Assembly: GCA_030374805.1 (NCBI GenBank)
Contig: JARGSG010000205.1
Coordinates: 1-64,000 of the forward strand
Direction: 5' to 3'
Source of the DNA: Gracilaria gracilis
Taxonomy: Eukaryota; Rhodophyta; Florideophyceae; Gracilariales; Gracilariaceae
DNA: 64,000 bases
Both the position numbers and the translations under genes were made by a program. Below the pieces are notes generated by a model, which worked only from the letters and a program-made list of their open reading frames with translations, did no database searches and was not told where the DNA came from. Below are positions 1 through 9,545 of the stretch, piece by piece. Every line of letters begins with the position of its first letter. The first letter of the stretch is position 1.

Positions 1-1657
1 AAAACTTCCCTAACATGGTGGAAATGTTCCTCTACCGTTCTGGAATATAATTACATCGTCGATGTATATACCAGAGCGGTTCTCCACTTCACCTTCGAAA
101 GGATTATATCTAACGCCCTCTGAAAGGTAGCCGGGCATTTCGCAACCCAAAGGGCATACGCGTAAAACGGAATAACCCAGCGTGGCAAGTAAACGTAGTT
201 TTGTCCTTGTCTTCTTCCCTGATAGGTACCTGCCAATAACCACAATTGGCATCGAGCGTAGTAAAGATCTTGGCGTTGCCCAACGAATCTATACACTCGT
301 CCATTCTAGGTATTGGGTACGAATCCTTAATGGTCATACTATTCAGTCTTCTGTAGTCCACACAGAACCGCATACGGGTATCATTCTTCTTTGTGACGAG
401 AACCACAGGGCTGGCCCAGTCCGCATTTGCTGGTTCTATGACACCTTCACGGAGCATTCTCTCGACCTCATTGAGCTCAACCTCCCGGGCTTTTGGACCT
501 GCACGGTAAGGCTGCTGATAAATAGGTTTCCAGCCAGGCACCATATCAATACGGTGCTCTGTAGCCTCAATTTGGCCCAACCGGCCCGACCACATGGGTT
601 CAAATTCTTCTAAGAGACGGAGGATCCGGTCTCGGAGAGCCTGGTTCTCCGCACCGATCTGGACTTCCTCTCTCCAATTCCGCACTGGGTCCAGTTCCAT
701 AGTCTTTTCCTGATCCCTAACCTTAAAGGTACTGGCGATCTTCTGTTCCATTTTGGTGTTTGTCGATAACGGGGGCGCATATGCAGGGTATGGCGCATCC
801 GTTCCTCCCCCTTCCTTAGAGGTGGCAACCTCGCCCAACACATTAGGTGAGACCGTGAAAACCCCTTGTGGTGCCGGCAATGCGATTCCAATAGTGGTAT
901 TCTTGGGTAACTTAACAATGTGATTGCTAAAGTTACTCAAGTACACCTTGAAGGATTGGTTAGGGATGTTGTCGATAATCCCGTTTGCCATCAAGGCGAG
1001 ATGTCTTTCTGCCAACCTAGGATGGTTCTGTAGCATTACCAATCCTGGAACTGCGCAGGAGACATTCACTACCATTTGGGTCATAGCCGGAATTGAAACC
1101 AATTTGGTGAGCCGTATCTTGTTTGAAACCGTTTCGGTGGGTATATTGAACCTCGGCTTCTTACGCCAACCATTTTTGGTCTGCGTATTACCCAGTATGG
1201 CAATACGACCACCTTGACGGAGAGCGACCGTTCGGGACCCTGGCAAAACTGCCTTGACATGTCTGTCAATAAAGTTGGTCCCGAGGATACAGTCTGTCGC
1301 CAGACGATCCACCACAAAGAAATTGAGCTTCACCTTCAAGGTTCCAAGTTGTACCACAGTGGTTAACATTCCTCTAAGGTGCAGTGGGCGCTCGTTAGCG
1401 TCCACCAGCGGGTTGATAGTCGGGGCAGGCCGAATGTTCCGCAAGACCGCATCGGGTATGACGCGAGCGTTTAGCACATTCGGACCGGCGCCGGTATCGA
1501 GTACACACGCAACGGGGACCTGTAGGTAATTGAGAAAGCTTACTGAAGCATTAACTTTATAGTTATTGTACTTCATTAGACACACCACATTGGGTACATC
1601 TGATTCTTCTTTTTCCACCATTAAGGTTTCCCGTTCCGGTATCGACGGGCCTTCCAA
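1..1657 (-). pseudogene. Retrotransposon pol fragment (aspartic protease and reverse transcriptase), frameshifted
   Basis: The first 515 codons (1657 down to 110) are open. An aspartic protease active-site motif VLDTGAGPN lies near residue 53, followed by the reverse transcriptase palm: CVDYRRLN, then TLDANCGYWQV and RMPFGLRNA. After that point the RT continues in a second frame (PATFQRALDIILSK, about 75-145) and then a third, where the catalytic YIDD appears (about 45-75). Two frameshifts inside RT therefore inactivate it. The frame relative to gag is shifted, so in intact relatives pol may be expressed by ribosomal frameshifting around 1657-1700 or by reinitiation at 1657; this is inference. 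Confidence 0.88.
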
Positions 1658-1677
1658 TTCACGGTTAGGGGTGGCCC

Positions 1678-3849
1678 CTACGCTAACCGTTCGGTGTTTT
1701 CCTGCTCCTCCTGAGCGGGACTGTCCTTCTCCAAGATTGGTGTTTCCTCGACGAGATGAACCTGAGATGGTGATGGTTGAGCTTGTACCCTCTTTCCAGA
1801 TCCATATAGGTTACGGTGGTTTTGCTGCCTGGCACTGATCAGATGTTCGCGCACCCCTGGGGGTATTTTGTCACATCTGTTCGCCAGATGGTCTGGCGAC
1901 AAACAGAGCCAGCAAACCAATCCACCTGTCTGGGGATCACGCATTGCCATAGAGGTAGGTCGGGTAACCGGATTGGTTGGTGCTGTAGCATATGAAGATG
2001 CTTGCGAACCACCCGTTGAGGTTTGTTGAGTGCTCGCCGCACTTGGTGGCGACCTTACCGAAGCTGGTGGTACGGTCGACGACCAATTACCAATGGAGGT
2101 GGCTCGTGACTGAGCCTGCGGCGCAGTCACGAGATGAACTGCCATTCCTGTTGGTACGCGAATGAGCGAATCTCCCTCTGAGGTAGTGCTTTCTTCTAGC
2201 TCCAATACTGACCGTTTCAATTTATCCTTTGAGGTATGGGACGCCGACGGCTTCTTTCCGTGACGGAGAGTGTCTCCTAGTCCCTGGGCATAACGGGCAA
2301 GCCCATTATAGTCCACCTTACGGTTGTTCGCCAGGTAATTGCGTACCTGCGAACGGATCGCTTTGTCAACATTGTCGGCAAAGAGCGACTTCAGCCTACT
2401 AGTGGTAAAGACATTACCGCATCGGGTGGCCAGATTCCAAAGGCCTAACAAGAACTCCATTTCGGTTTGGCTGGAGCGTTGACGATATGCCTGCACCTCA
2501 GCGTAACCTTCCTGGATAACCTCATCGGTAGCGTAAGTTTCCAACATGAAATTAACCACTTCTGGGTACGTCTCTAACATCTCTGTCCCTTCTTCATCAA
2601 CCGCCAGGGTATTTCCACGCAGCCTGCCTTGCAGCAAGTGGTAAGCTTGACCTTTAAGGTAAAACTGGAATAACCACATGGCAGCGCCTTCGGAAAAACC
2701 ATTTTGGTCACATGCAATCTTGAACTTCTGTAGAAACTCAATTACCGCAATGGGATCATCACCTGTGAAGGTAGTATCACCCATCTGGAAGCTGAGCTTC
2801 TTGTGGTGCTTGGTGATCTTCTGCGCAACCTCTTGGGTGTAAGCAGAGGATCGGTTTCTCAACCGATATGACCTATAATCAACCGCTTTGGTGAACATAT
2901 CGTTCAGCGGCTGACGCACCTCTAGGGTTGTATCGGTGTCCGAATCCGAGTCGGACGACTCGTACCGTTTCTTCTTACCTTTCCGGTTTCTCTTTGACGA
3001 CTTCTTCGCCAACCTGTTCGGTTTCTTCTTGCGTCTACCTTTACGGTCATCATCCGACGATGAACCAGTATCGGTATCGGAGCTCGAGGAATCAGGGTCA
3101 GAGTCGTAGCCGCGATTCTTTCCCTTTTTCCTCCTCCTTTCTTTACCCTTGCGGTTTCTTCTTCGTCGCCCCTCTTCTGGGTCAGACGAATCGTCCTCAG
3201 GTTTACCAGTCTTGGTGTCCTTTCGAGCGTTACCTCCAATGGGTGGCAAGTACACGTCTCGAGGGCCCATCTCTATATGGCCCTCTTGATCTTGCCTCAA
3301 ACCTTGTAGGTACGCACTATCGGCCGGAATTGGCTTGATTGGTGCGGAAGAACCGGCAGGGATCCCTTGTGGTATGCGAGTAACCATATTCACCCCAGGG
3401 GTTTTTGTTTCCGCCATTCCTTCGGAAACCCAAAGGTCTTGAACCACTCGGTAGATATGCTCCCGGGCACCCGTTGAGAGGTATGTTTCAACCAATTTAG
3501 GTATGCGTTGAGAGAGCTCGTGCACGGCTCGATCAACCACCAAGCGGGTAACGGCGTCCATGTCCATTGAGGTCATAGCTTCATTAACCGTAGCGGTCAA
3601 AAGCGCTTTCGCTCGATCTTCTAATTGGGGCCAAAAGTCCTCAACCGTTATCGGCAAATCCTTGTTAGGTTCAGGAGCCAACGGTGGCTGAGTGCCCGTA
3701 TCCTTTGAGGTTCCGGCCCGAGGTTGCCGAAGCAACTCCTCGGGATTATCCAGAATGGGTTTAGCGGCTGACGCCGCAGCAGAACCCTTGTGGCTAGGTG
3801 GCGCGCTAGAGCCACGAGTAATCCTTTTAGGTCTTTCCATAGTGACCAA
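1678..3849 (-). CDS. gag: Retrotransposon Gag polyprotein, intact
   Basis: A 723-residue open frame with no stop. The N-terminal third is charged and Ser/Pro-rich, followed by a highly basic KR/SD stretch (about residues 210-300). The central part (about 330-550) looks like the helical capsid of Ty3/gypsy Gag proteins (QMGDTTFTGDDPIAVIEFL, then FLLGLWNLATRCGNVF). Near residue 660 sits a zinc knuckle of form CX2CX4HX4C (CWLCLSPDHLANRC), the nucleocapsid RNA-binding motif. The start at 3849 is the first ATG after the primer-binding site. Copy B carries a recognisable but broken version with the same knuckle. This is the only apparently intact retroelement gene in the window. Confidence 0.9.
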   Translation of the reverse strand: MVTMERPKRITRGSSAPPSHKGSAAASAAKPILDNPEELLRQPRAGTSKDTGTQPPLAPEPNKDLPITVEDFWPQLEDRAKALLTATVNEAMTSMDMDAVTRLVVDRAVHELSQRIPKLVETYLSTGAREHIYRVVQDLWVSEGMAETKTPGVNMVTRIPQGIPAGSSAPIKPIPADSAYLQGLRQDQEGHIEMGPRDVYLPPIGGNARKDTKTGKPEDDSSDPEEGRRRRNRKGKERRRKKGKNRGYDSDPDSSSSDTDTGSSSDDDRKGRRKKKPNRLAKKSSKRNRKGKKKRYESSDSDSDTDTTLEVRQPLNDMFTKAVDYRSYRLRNRSSAYTQEVAQKITKHHKKLSFQMGDTTFTGDDPIAVIEFLQKFKIACDQNGFSEGAAMWLFQFYLKGQAYHLLQGRLRGNTLAVDEEGTEMLETYPEVVNFMLETYATDEVIQEGYAEVQAYRQRSSQTEMEFLLGLWNLATRCGNVFTTSRLKSLFADNVDKAIRSQVRNYLANNRKVDYNGLARYAQGLGDTLRHGKKPSASHTSKDKLKRSVLELEESTTSEGDSLIRVPTGMAVHLVTAPQAQSRATSIGNWSSTVPPASVRSPPSAASTQQTSTGGSQASSYATAPTNPVTRPTSMAMRDPQTGGLVCWLCLSPDHLANRCDKIPPGVREHLISARQQNHRNLYGSGKRVQAQPSPSQVHLVEETPILEKDSPAQEEQENTERLA

Positions 3850-3971
3850 TAGTGGTATCCAATTGCTTCGCGAGTATTCCTACGAAACCAAATAGGTGTG
3901 TGAACTTCCAGAATCCTTTCGAATGTCTTCTGTTCACCAGTAAAGGTACGAACAAAACCAGAAAACTTCTA

Positions 3972-3984
3972 GGTCGGGAGACCA
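3972..3984 (-). promoter_or_regulatory. Primer-binding site, copy A
   Basis: Minus-strand TGGTCTCCCGACC begins three bases inside the LTR, the expected place for a tRNA primer-binding site, and starts with TGG, the complement of a tRNA CCA end. Copy B has the same site with one base changed (55607-55619). The primer tRNA is not identified. Confidence 0.65.
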
Positions 3985-3987
3985 AAA

Positions 3988-4495
3988 TGTCGTACAAATA
4001 CCGATAAGTTGTGGGGTCCGCCTGGTAGAGGGAGCGCGCGAGGACTCAACCTAAAGGGGAAAAACACACAACCAATATGGTAGTAGGGCACCTGAAACCC
4101 GCAGGGGCAAACGGCGGGGCAACTAGTCTAGACCGTGTAGGTGTACGGTAGTAGACGTCGACGCGCGGTAAAACCTGAATAGTAATAGAGTAACAAGTAA
4201 CCAAGATGGTATAGTTACTGCCCTAGTGGTGCCTGACTTTACAATACCCGAGGGGGAAGGCGAGGTGCACCACAATATATACAAGGTGCACCGACGCCGA
4301 TCTCCCATGCGGGCATGACGTCATAGGCTGTGCCCATGACCTACTGTCATGGGCCAGCAATGCTAAACTATCCTAGACTATAAATTAGAAATTATAAATT
4401 ATAAAATACAGAATACCAATTGGGTACAGTGCAGCCAGCAAGGCGCACCAGTAGGCCCACGTGGCACCAACCCATTGAGGTCTCATTGTACTACA
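3988..4495 (-). repeat. LTR of retrotransposon copy A (5' LTR)
   Basis: A 508-bp segment bounded by TG...CA in the element's orientation. Its reverse complement matches 63632-64000 almost base for base over long stretches, including the segment from about 4123 to 4300. It contains the hairpin at 4333-4353. A short core (TGACTTTACAATAC) is also present in the copy-B LTRs, showing a distant relation. It should hold the element's promoter and polyadenylation signals, but I cannot place them. Confidence 0.85.
4333..4353. repeat. Perfect hairpin within the LTR
   Basis: An 8-bp perfect inverted repeat, CCCATGAC and GTCATGGG, around a five-base loop. It is conserved in the opposite LTR at about 63773-63793. 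It could be an RNA structure in the LTR transcript or a dyad binding site; there is no further support for either. Confidence 0.55.
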
Positions 4496-6355
4496 TAAGA
4501 TAAAGTCGGATTCACTTCTCTTTACGCTCAGAATGAAACTAGACGTCTTGCTACGGATCTGCAGAATTTTAGGGTGTTTGGTTCCGTATTTTTCTCGCAA
4601 TCTAGAGTTCGAAGAATCTTTTCAAAACACCTCATACGAAGAGAAACATAAAATTCTAAACACTTGCCCGACGCATGCAGTTCAAACAAAAGCTCATACA
4701 TATACTTAGTAGTCTGCCAAACTGAAAAAGATTCATGTCTTCAAACATGGATTGCAGCGTATTGGGCCAGGTGTAAGCCCAAACCAAGCGCAAAAGCTAC
4801 AAAAACTCATACCCGAGCGCTTCCATACATTGTGCGAAATCACAGTCTAGCGTACAGAATAACATCGTAAAGCTACATAGATAACACAAAAGTCTGGTAG
4901 AGACGGGCAATATTATAAAGACCAAAACAAATCTTTATACTTTAACAGCTTACTTGGTAGTCGACGAGCCCTTTTACTCTATAACAGGAACAAAACGACG
5001 CGAAATAGAGTGGAAGAGCGTTCGAATGTAGTTCAGAGTTATAAAAGACCACGCAAGAACCACAGCTTCCGGGAAAGTGTCTATCGACTGGTAATGCCTT
5101 CCCTCGCAATGCAGTTATCCTCCATGTGTTTTCAAAAGTATTAGAACGGCCACATATGTGAGTATAAACCAAATTTTAGGAGAATTCAGCAAGAACTGGT
5201 GTTCTTATCGCTTTAAAATCACCCTGTGTATTGATCTTGTCGCCTTGTTTTTTGTTAGTCGTTGTATTATCACCCTGGTGTAGAAAATACTAGTTTGCGT
5301 TTACCCTGGAAATCAAACTGTTCACGCTCTAAGTCAATCTCACAAGAAACCGTCACCATTGTTATGGCCTAATTTTTTTCGTGTCACCTACGAAAGGTTC
5401 GTAAAGAAAAGACTTCACCCTGTGGTAAAGGGAAGTTAGTTTGTTCTCCCTCGTAGTGATTTAATTCTACAAGCTGTCACCCCCGGAAGTACTGCATTTA
5501 GGCTTTAAACTTTTGTGTCCTCTTTTCTACTTCGTTTTGTACAGTGTTTACGCCTACAAACGTTCGATCGTCAGCGACGAAGATTTTCAACGTAAACTAG
5601 AAATTACTGGGGCGTCGTATAGGAGTTTCGCGCACTGTACATGCAGCAATCGCGGTCTCGGGTAACCGTTCACCATATTATTTGTACAAAAAAATATAAT
5701 TTGTCGTTTCATTGTGACGCTGGTTAACCTGCTTTTGGAGGCTTGGCGAAGATTCGCTCCAGAACTCCACCAGACAACTGCTACATTGGCAAGACTATTG
5801 ATACGATTTGCTTTGTTTTCTCTAGGGCCAAAGGTTTGACCATATTCTACCGTTTACCAAAGTACGAGATTATAGTTCCTTGTGGGAGAAATTCTAACTA
5901 CTCTACCAATGTCAGAAATTGCCTAAAGAAGATGACTTTTTGACCTTCAGCTGTGGTCCACGCATGCACGGATGCAAATCAACCCTTTATTTTTTCTAAA
6001 TTCTTATGATCTTTCAAATTATATGTACATGCCGTTTTGACCCCGTTCAAGACGGTCCTCTGATTTGCATCTAGCCTTATCGTTCTTTGTTCGTTTTCTC
6101 TCTACTTCTCCACGATTGTAGCTAACACGATTAGCGTTTTATCGAATGGTCAAATTTTGAAAACGGAGATAGAACAGAAAAGCTCTGCCTACTTAAAACC
6201 GGCACAAGATGCCACACAAGGAAAATTTCAAATTATATGTTGAACGGTTATCTACACTCGTCATGAAAAGGATATTGAGGAATATATGAGATTATACAAG
6301 TTGGTATTGGCAGGACCCATAAACTCGACCACAAACGAACAGAGCCAATCAATCA
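4496..6355. other. Intergenic stretch, no gene recognised
   Basis: AT-rich sequence with only short, unconvincing frames. It is noticeably lower in GC than the gene island that follows. The motif TTCACCATATTA near 5669 recurs at about 35719, close to one end of the pogo-like element, so part of it may be old transposon sequence. I see no RNA gene. Confidence 0.5.
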
Positions 6356-7930
6356 TCATGACTCGCAAAGCGGAATCAGCTTCTTGAAACTGATGAGCAC
6401 GAGGGTGCTAGCCATGCAAATGTAAGCCATAATAACGGCAAACACGCTCTCCCTTCCAAAGTTGCTCCAGATGGCACCGGCGAGCATGGCAAACGTGATC
6501 CTCGCAAGGCTGCCAGTGGCCGAGAACAAACCGAGGAATCCACCGGCAGGGAGACCGCCCAACACCTTTGAGAACAGCGCCAGCACGGCGGTTTGCCCTA
6601 ACGGATACGCCAGGCTCCATGTCATGCCGAGACACATGACGTAGCCGACAAGCGGCATGTACGGGGTTATTGGTACAAGTGCGAGCGGAAAGCATCCCAG
6701 CAGGACGAGCAACAGCCCTGTGAACACCAGCGAACGATCTGAGAAGCGCTTGGCAATCGGTTTGAAGCACAGGTACACGAAAAAGCCGAAGAAGCCAATG
6801 ACGGAAATGCGGTAGCTGGCAGCGGCATAATCAAGGCCGTATTGCTCCATAAGGAACGGCGTGGTGACAGTTTCAAATTCAGCCACCACACCGCGGAATA
6901 CGACATTAACCAGTAAGCACACGAGCAATGCAAACGCATCCGGACGAAGCGACAACTGATCATGCATAGCCAACGCAGTGGATTGAGACTGGGCAGTGCG
7001 CCCCAGACTGGCAGAAGGAGAGGAAGGCGGGTCAAGATAGAACATGTAGATGAAGGCAACAGCCACAAAATTACAGACAACGAGCAGATAGGCCGGGTAT
7101 GTGAAGCCATTAAATGCGACGAAGGGCATCGGGTTGTACTGCGGCAACGACGCAAGCAGGCCACCAAAACCAGGCAGCACAGCAAAGCCGACAAATTGCA
7201 ACGCGGAAAGGTACGCAAAGTGATGCGTACGGATGGAAGTGGGAATGGCTCGAGTGACATGCGCACGACACACGGACATGGTGGCTGAGCCAAATCCTAC
7301 GACGATACGCGAGAAAAAGAGCATCGGAAGCGAGCGCGACAGCGCGTACAAAACATGTCCCACGACCTGAATAAAAGATGCGACGCAAAGCACGGTGGAT
7401 GTGGAATACTTGTCCGAAAGATAACCCAGGGGAATGGTAGTGGCCATGCGCCCCATTGAAAAGGAAGCGACAAAGACGCCCAGCAACTGCTTTGTACCGC
7501 CTAGCGAGGCGAAATACGGCCAGGTGGACGGGAGCATGAGCCCGCGAGAAGCCTCTGACACCAGAATAACCCAGTAAACAACCAACAGCGACACCCAATC
7601 AATGTGTCCTGGCGAGGGTGGATGCAAGCCCATCGCCGGACGCAGGCTGGCGGCCGACCAGGAATGTGGGAGGAAGAAGGACGTACTGGCGGCTATGTCG
7701 GTGAAGGGGTGCGACTGCGGCACGGCAGCGGGGTGCGAATTTGGCTGTTGCAACGACGAAACGGACAGACGCTTCTCTGCACGAAGAGGCGCCGCCTCTA
7801 TGGCGCCATAGGTGCAAGTGGAGGGCGGCGGCGAGGTTTGCGCGGCAGCACACAGCGTGTGAGGGGCGGAACGTAGCGGGGTGGAGGGGTGCTTGGGCGG
7901 TCTGGCAGAGGGCGCGGCGGAAGAAGTCAT
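6356..7930 (-). CDS. Major facilitator superfamily transporter
   Basis: A 524-residue integral membrane transporter with about 12 hydrophobic segments. The first begins near residue 110 after a Ser/Pro-rich N-terminal tail. The MFS motif between helices 2 and 3 is visible as GYLSDKYSTS, after FSMGRMATTIP, and helix 4 carries RIVVGFGSATMSVCRAHVTR. The overall pattern resembles MFSD8/CLN7-like and related eukaryotic MFS proteins, but the substrate and membrane cannot be told. The frame stays open upstream to an ATG at 8221; I prefer the ATG at 7930 because the upstream 97 residues are Arg/Cys-rich and look like untranslated GC-rich leader. It faces away from psbU, with tRNA-Val between them. 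Confidence 0.8.
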   Translation of the reverse strand: MTSSAAPSARPPKHPSTPLRSAPHTLCAAAQTSPPPSTCTYGAIEAAPLRAEKRLSVSSLQQPNSHPAAVPQSHPFTDIAASTSFFLPHSWSAASLRPAMGLHPPSPGHIDWVSLLVVYWVILVSEASRGLMLPSTWPYFASLGGTKQLLGVFVASFSMGRMATTIPLGYLSDKYSTSTVLCVASFIQVVGHVLYALSRSLPMLFFSRIVVGFGSATMSVCRAHVTRAIPTSIRTHHFAYLSALQFVGFAVLPGFGGLLASLPQYNPMPFVAFNGFTYPAYLLVVCNFVAVAFIYMFYLDPPSSPSASLGRTAQSQSTALAMHDQLSLRPDAFALLVCLLVNVVFRGVVAEFETVTTPFLMEQYGLDYAAASYRISVIGFFGFFVYLCFKPIAKRFSDRSLVFTGLLLVLLGCFPLALVPITPYMPLVGYVMCLGMTWSLAYPLGQTAVLALFSKVLGGLPAGGFLGLFSATGSLARITFAMLAGAIWSNFGRESVFAVIMAYICMASTLVLISFKKLIPLCES

Positions 7931-8433
7931 GATGGCGGCGGGGGGGTGTGCGGGAATTTGACGGTGGTGTACACGGTGAGCACGGGCGACGGGACAAAGA
8001 CTACAGAGGACGGGGGGTCGGCGACAACGCGGGCGGGCGGCCAGAAGTAGGCGTCGGGCACCGCATTGGGGACTTGTCGCTGGCCACGCCGCGCGGCTGT
8101 GTTTGATGGTGCGGCGTTTCTCAATGTGGTGCGCGCCGCCGATGGATGGCAACGTATTAGCGACGCGCCACGACTGGCCACGCCAGATCGGCGCGCACAG
8201 CATGTTACCGGTGGTAGCCAAACTGTTGGTACCAACGGTATCCAGCCCGCGCGTGGCTCGTGCTGACGTGTTTCGTTCTCGGCCCTCTCAATAGCATTAC
8301 GTATACAATACCAATCGAATCACACCGCTGCCACTGTACCACCTTTCCACGCATCACACACAACACACGTAGCCCATCGTGGCCCGTAGTCTGGAAAAAG
8401 GCAAAATCAATCGAAAAACAAAAATGTGAAACT

Positions 8434-8507
8434 TACTCTCGAGGAGGGTCGAACTCCTGACCTCCAGCATGTTAGGCTGGCGCTCTAACCAACTGAGCTA
8501 CGAGAGC
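8434..8507 (-). tRNA. tRNA-Val (anticodon AAC)
   Basis: A complete 74-nt cloverleaf on the minus strand with no intron: acceptor GCTCTCG/CGAGAGT (one G-U pair), D arm GCTC...GAGC, anticodon stem CCAGC/GCTGG around loop CTAACAT, T arm AGGAG/CTCCT with loop TTCGACC, and discriminator A. The anticodon AAC (A34 read as inosine) decodes Val GTN codons. The internal boxes TAGCTCAGTTGG and GTTCGACC are the RNA polymerase III promoter. A T-run just downstream on the minus strand (about 8410-8424) can serve as terminator. Confidence 0.95.
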
Positions 8508-8849
8508 GCACGTGCTTCAGACCGGAGTGCAGCTTATTTGAACAGGCCATGCCGCTCGCCTCGCGTCGAGCTGCCGCGAGATCTCGCCCACAAAAATCCC
8601 GCAAAGCGCCCGAGATGCAGATTTGCACCACTCATTTGCACCAGCCCTTCCTCCACTTCCCCGCCGTTCATTTCCATTCATCTTGGGCGTCTTCCGCGCC
8701 CGGTCGGCGCGCCTTCCACTCCCCCGCCAGCCCCACTTCTCTGCCTCCCTCGTCCCCCGATCTCCCCCCCGTCCTTTCCCCGTCCGTACCCCGTCCTCGC
8801 CCCGTCCTCGCCCCGCCGTTTCCCCGCCGTTTTCCCGCCCGTTCACGCC

Positions 8850-9299
8850 ATGGCCTTCATCACCGGACCCGCACTGCCCACGTCGCGCCCGTCGCGCGCC
8901 GCGCTGCCCGCCGTCTGCATGAGCGCGTCGCCGGAGCCAAAAGTGACGCGTCGCCAGTTGCTCACGCGCGCCCTGGCCGCCGCCGCCCTCATCTCGCTGC
9001 CGTCGTCGTCGTTAGCCGAACGCGAGTACCCCAACGTCGGCTTTCTGGGAGGTAGTGACACCATCGACATCAACAACGCCAACGTGCGCGCCTACCAAAA
9101 GCTCAAGGGCTTCTACCCCAACCTGGCTGGCCTCATCGTGTCCAACGGCCCCTACTCTTCTGTCGACGATCTGTACAAACTGCCTGGCATCACAGACACC
9201 ATGAAGGCCACTTTGGACGAGCACAAGGAGAAGTTGATCGCACTGGACCCTGCGCCTGAGTACGTCATTGACAAGTTCAACAACGGTCTGTACCGTTAA
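8850..9299 (+). CDS. psbU: Photosystem II 12 kDa extrinsic protein PsbU
   Basis: A 149-residue precursor of a lumenal subunit that stabilises the oxygen-evolving complex in cyanobacteria and red-lineage plastids. Residues 1-30 resemble a plastid transit peptide. They are followed by a twin-arginine-type thylakoid signal (RRQLL at 34-38, hydrophobic run, cleavage likely after SSSLA at residue 56). The predicted 93-residue mature chain matches normal PsbU length, and its centre is the helix-hairpin-helix segment (YSSVDDLYKLPGITDTMK). The frame is open upstream to 8469, but that region is C-rich leader overlapping the tRNA, so the ATG in GCCATGG at 8850 is the start. It converges with psbO, the two stops being 246 bp apart. 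Confidence 0.95.
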   Translation: MAFITGPALPTSRPSRAALPAVCMSASPEPKVTRRQLLTRALAAAALISLPSSSLAEREYPNVGFLGGSDTIDINNANVRAYQKLKGFYPNLAGLIVSNGPYSSVDDLYKLPGITDTMKATLDEHKEKLIALDPAPEYVIDKFNNGLYR

Positions 9300-9545
9300 A
9301 CAATATCACTCGTGCGCCCCTCACCAACATCAAGTAAAAACTACCCTTCAGTGCTTTTTGGCGTAACATGCATACAACTCTTGCCTTGTTCTTGTTTGCG
9401 AACACACTGCTAGTATAGAGATAAAACTTTTACCGCAACCAACCCACTTGCATCATGAGCAATAACAACAGCACCATCAGCAGCAAAGCATGCGCACGCA
9501 TTCTCTCAGCAAAAAAAACGCACAACAGCATTCTAAACAAAGCGC
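9300..9545. other. Shared 3' region between psbU and psbO
   Basis: The two genes run toward each other, so this 246-bp gap must hold both polyadenylation signals. It is AT-richer than either gene. No canonical terminator can be named. Confidence 0.6.

Larger units (their letters stand above)
1..4495 (-). mobile_element. Ty3/gypsy LTR retrotransposon, copy A, 5' part
   Basis: Read on the minus strand, the order is LTR (3988-4495), primer-binding site, gag, then protease and reverse transcriptase, with RNase H and integrase lying beyond the window start. The protease-RT order within pol and the RT motifs identify Ty3/gypsy. The gag frame is open over 723 codons but pol is shifted twice near 75 and 150, so this copy cannot make a full polyprotein as sequenced. 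Its LTR is closely related to the opposite-facing LTR at 63632 and more distantly to the 505-bp LTRs of copy B. The 3' LTR and target duplication are outside the window. Confidence 0.9.

Noticed and set aside
5669-5690. TTCACCATATTA shared with about 35719 as a transposon end
   Set aside because: Only about 20 similar bases with mismatches and no supporting boundary; too weak to call an element.
6356-8221. Longer start for the MFS transporter at 8221
   Set aside because: The extra 97 residues are Cys/Arg-rich leader translation; the ATG at 7930 precedes a normal N-terminal tail.
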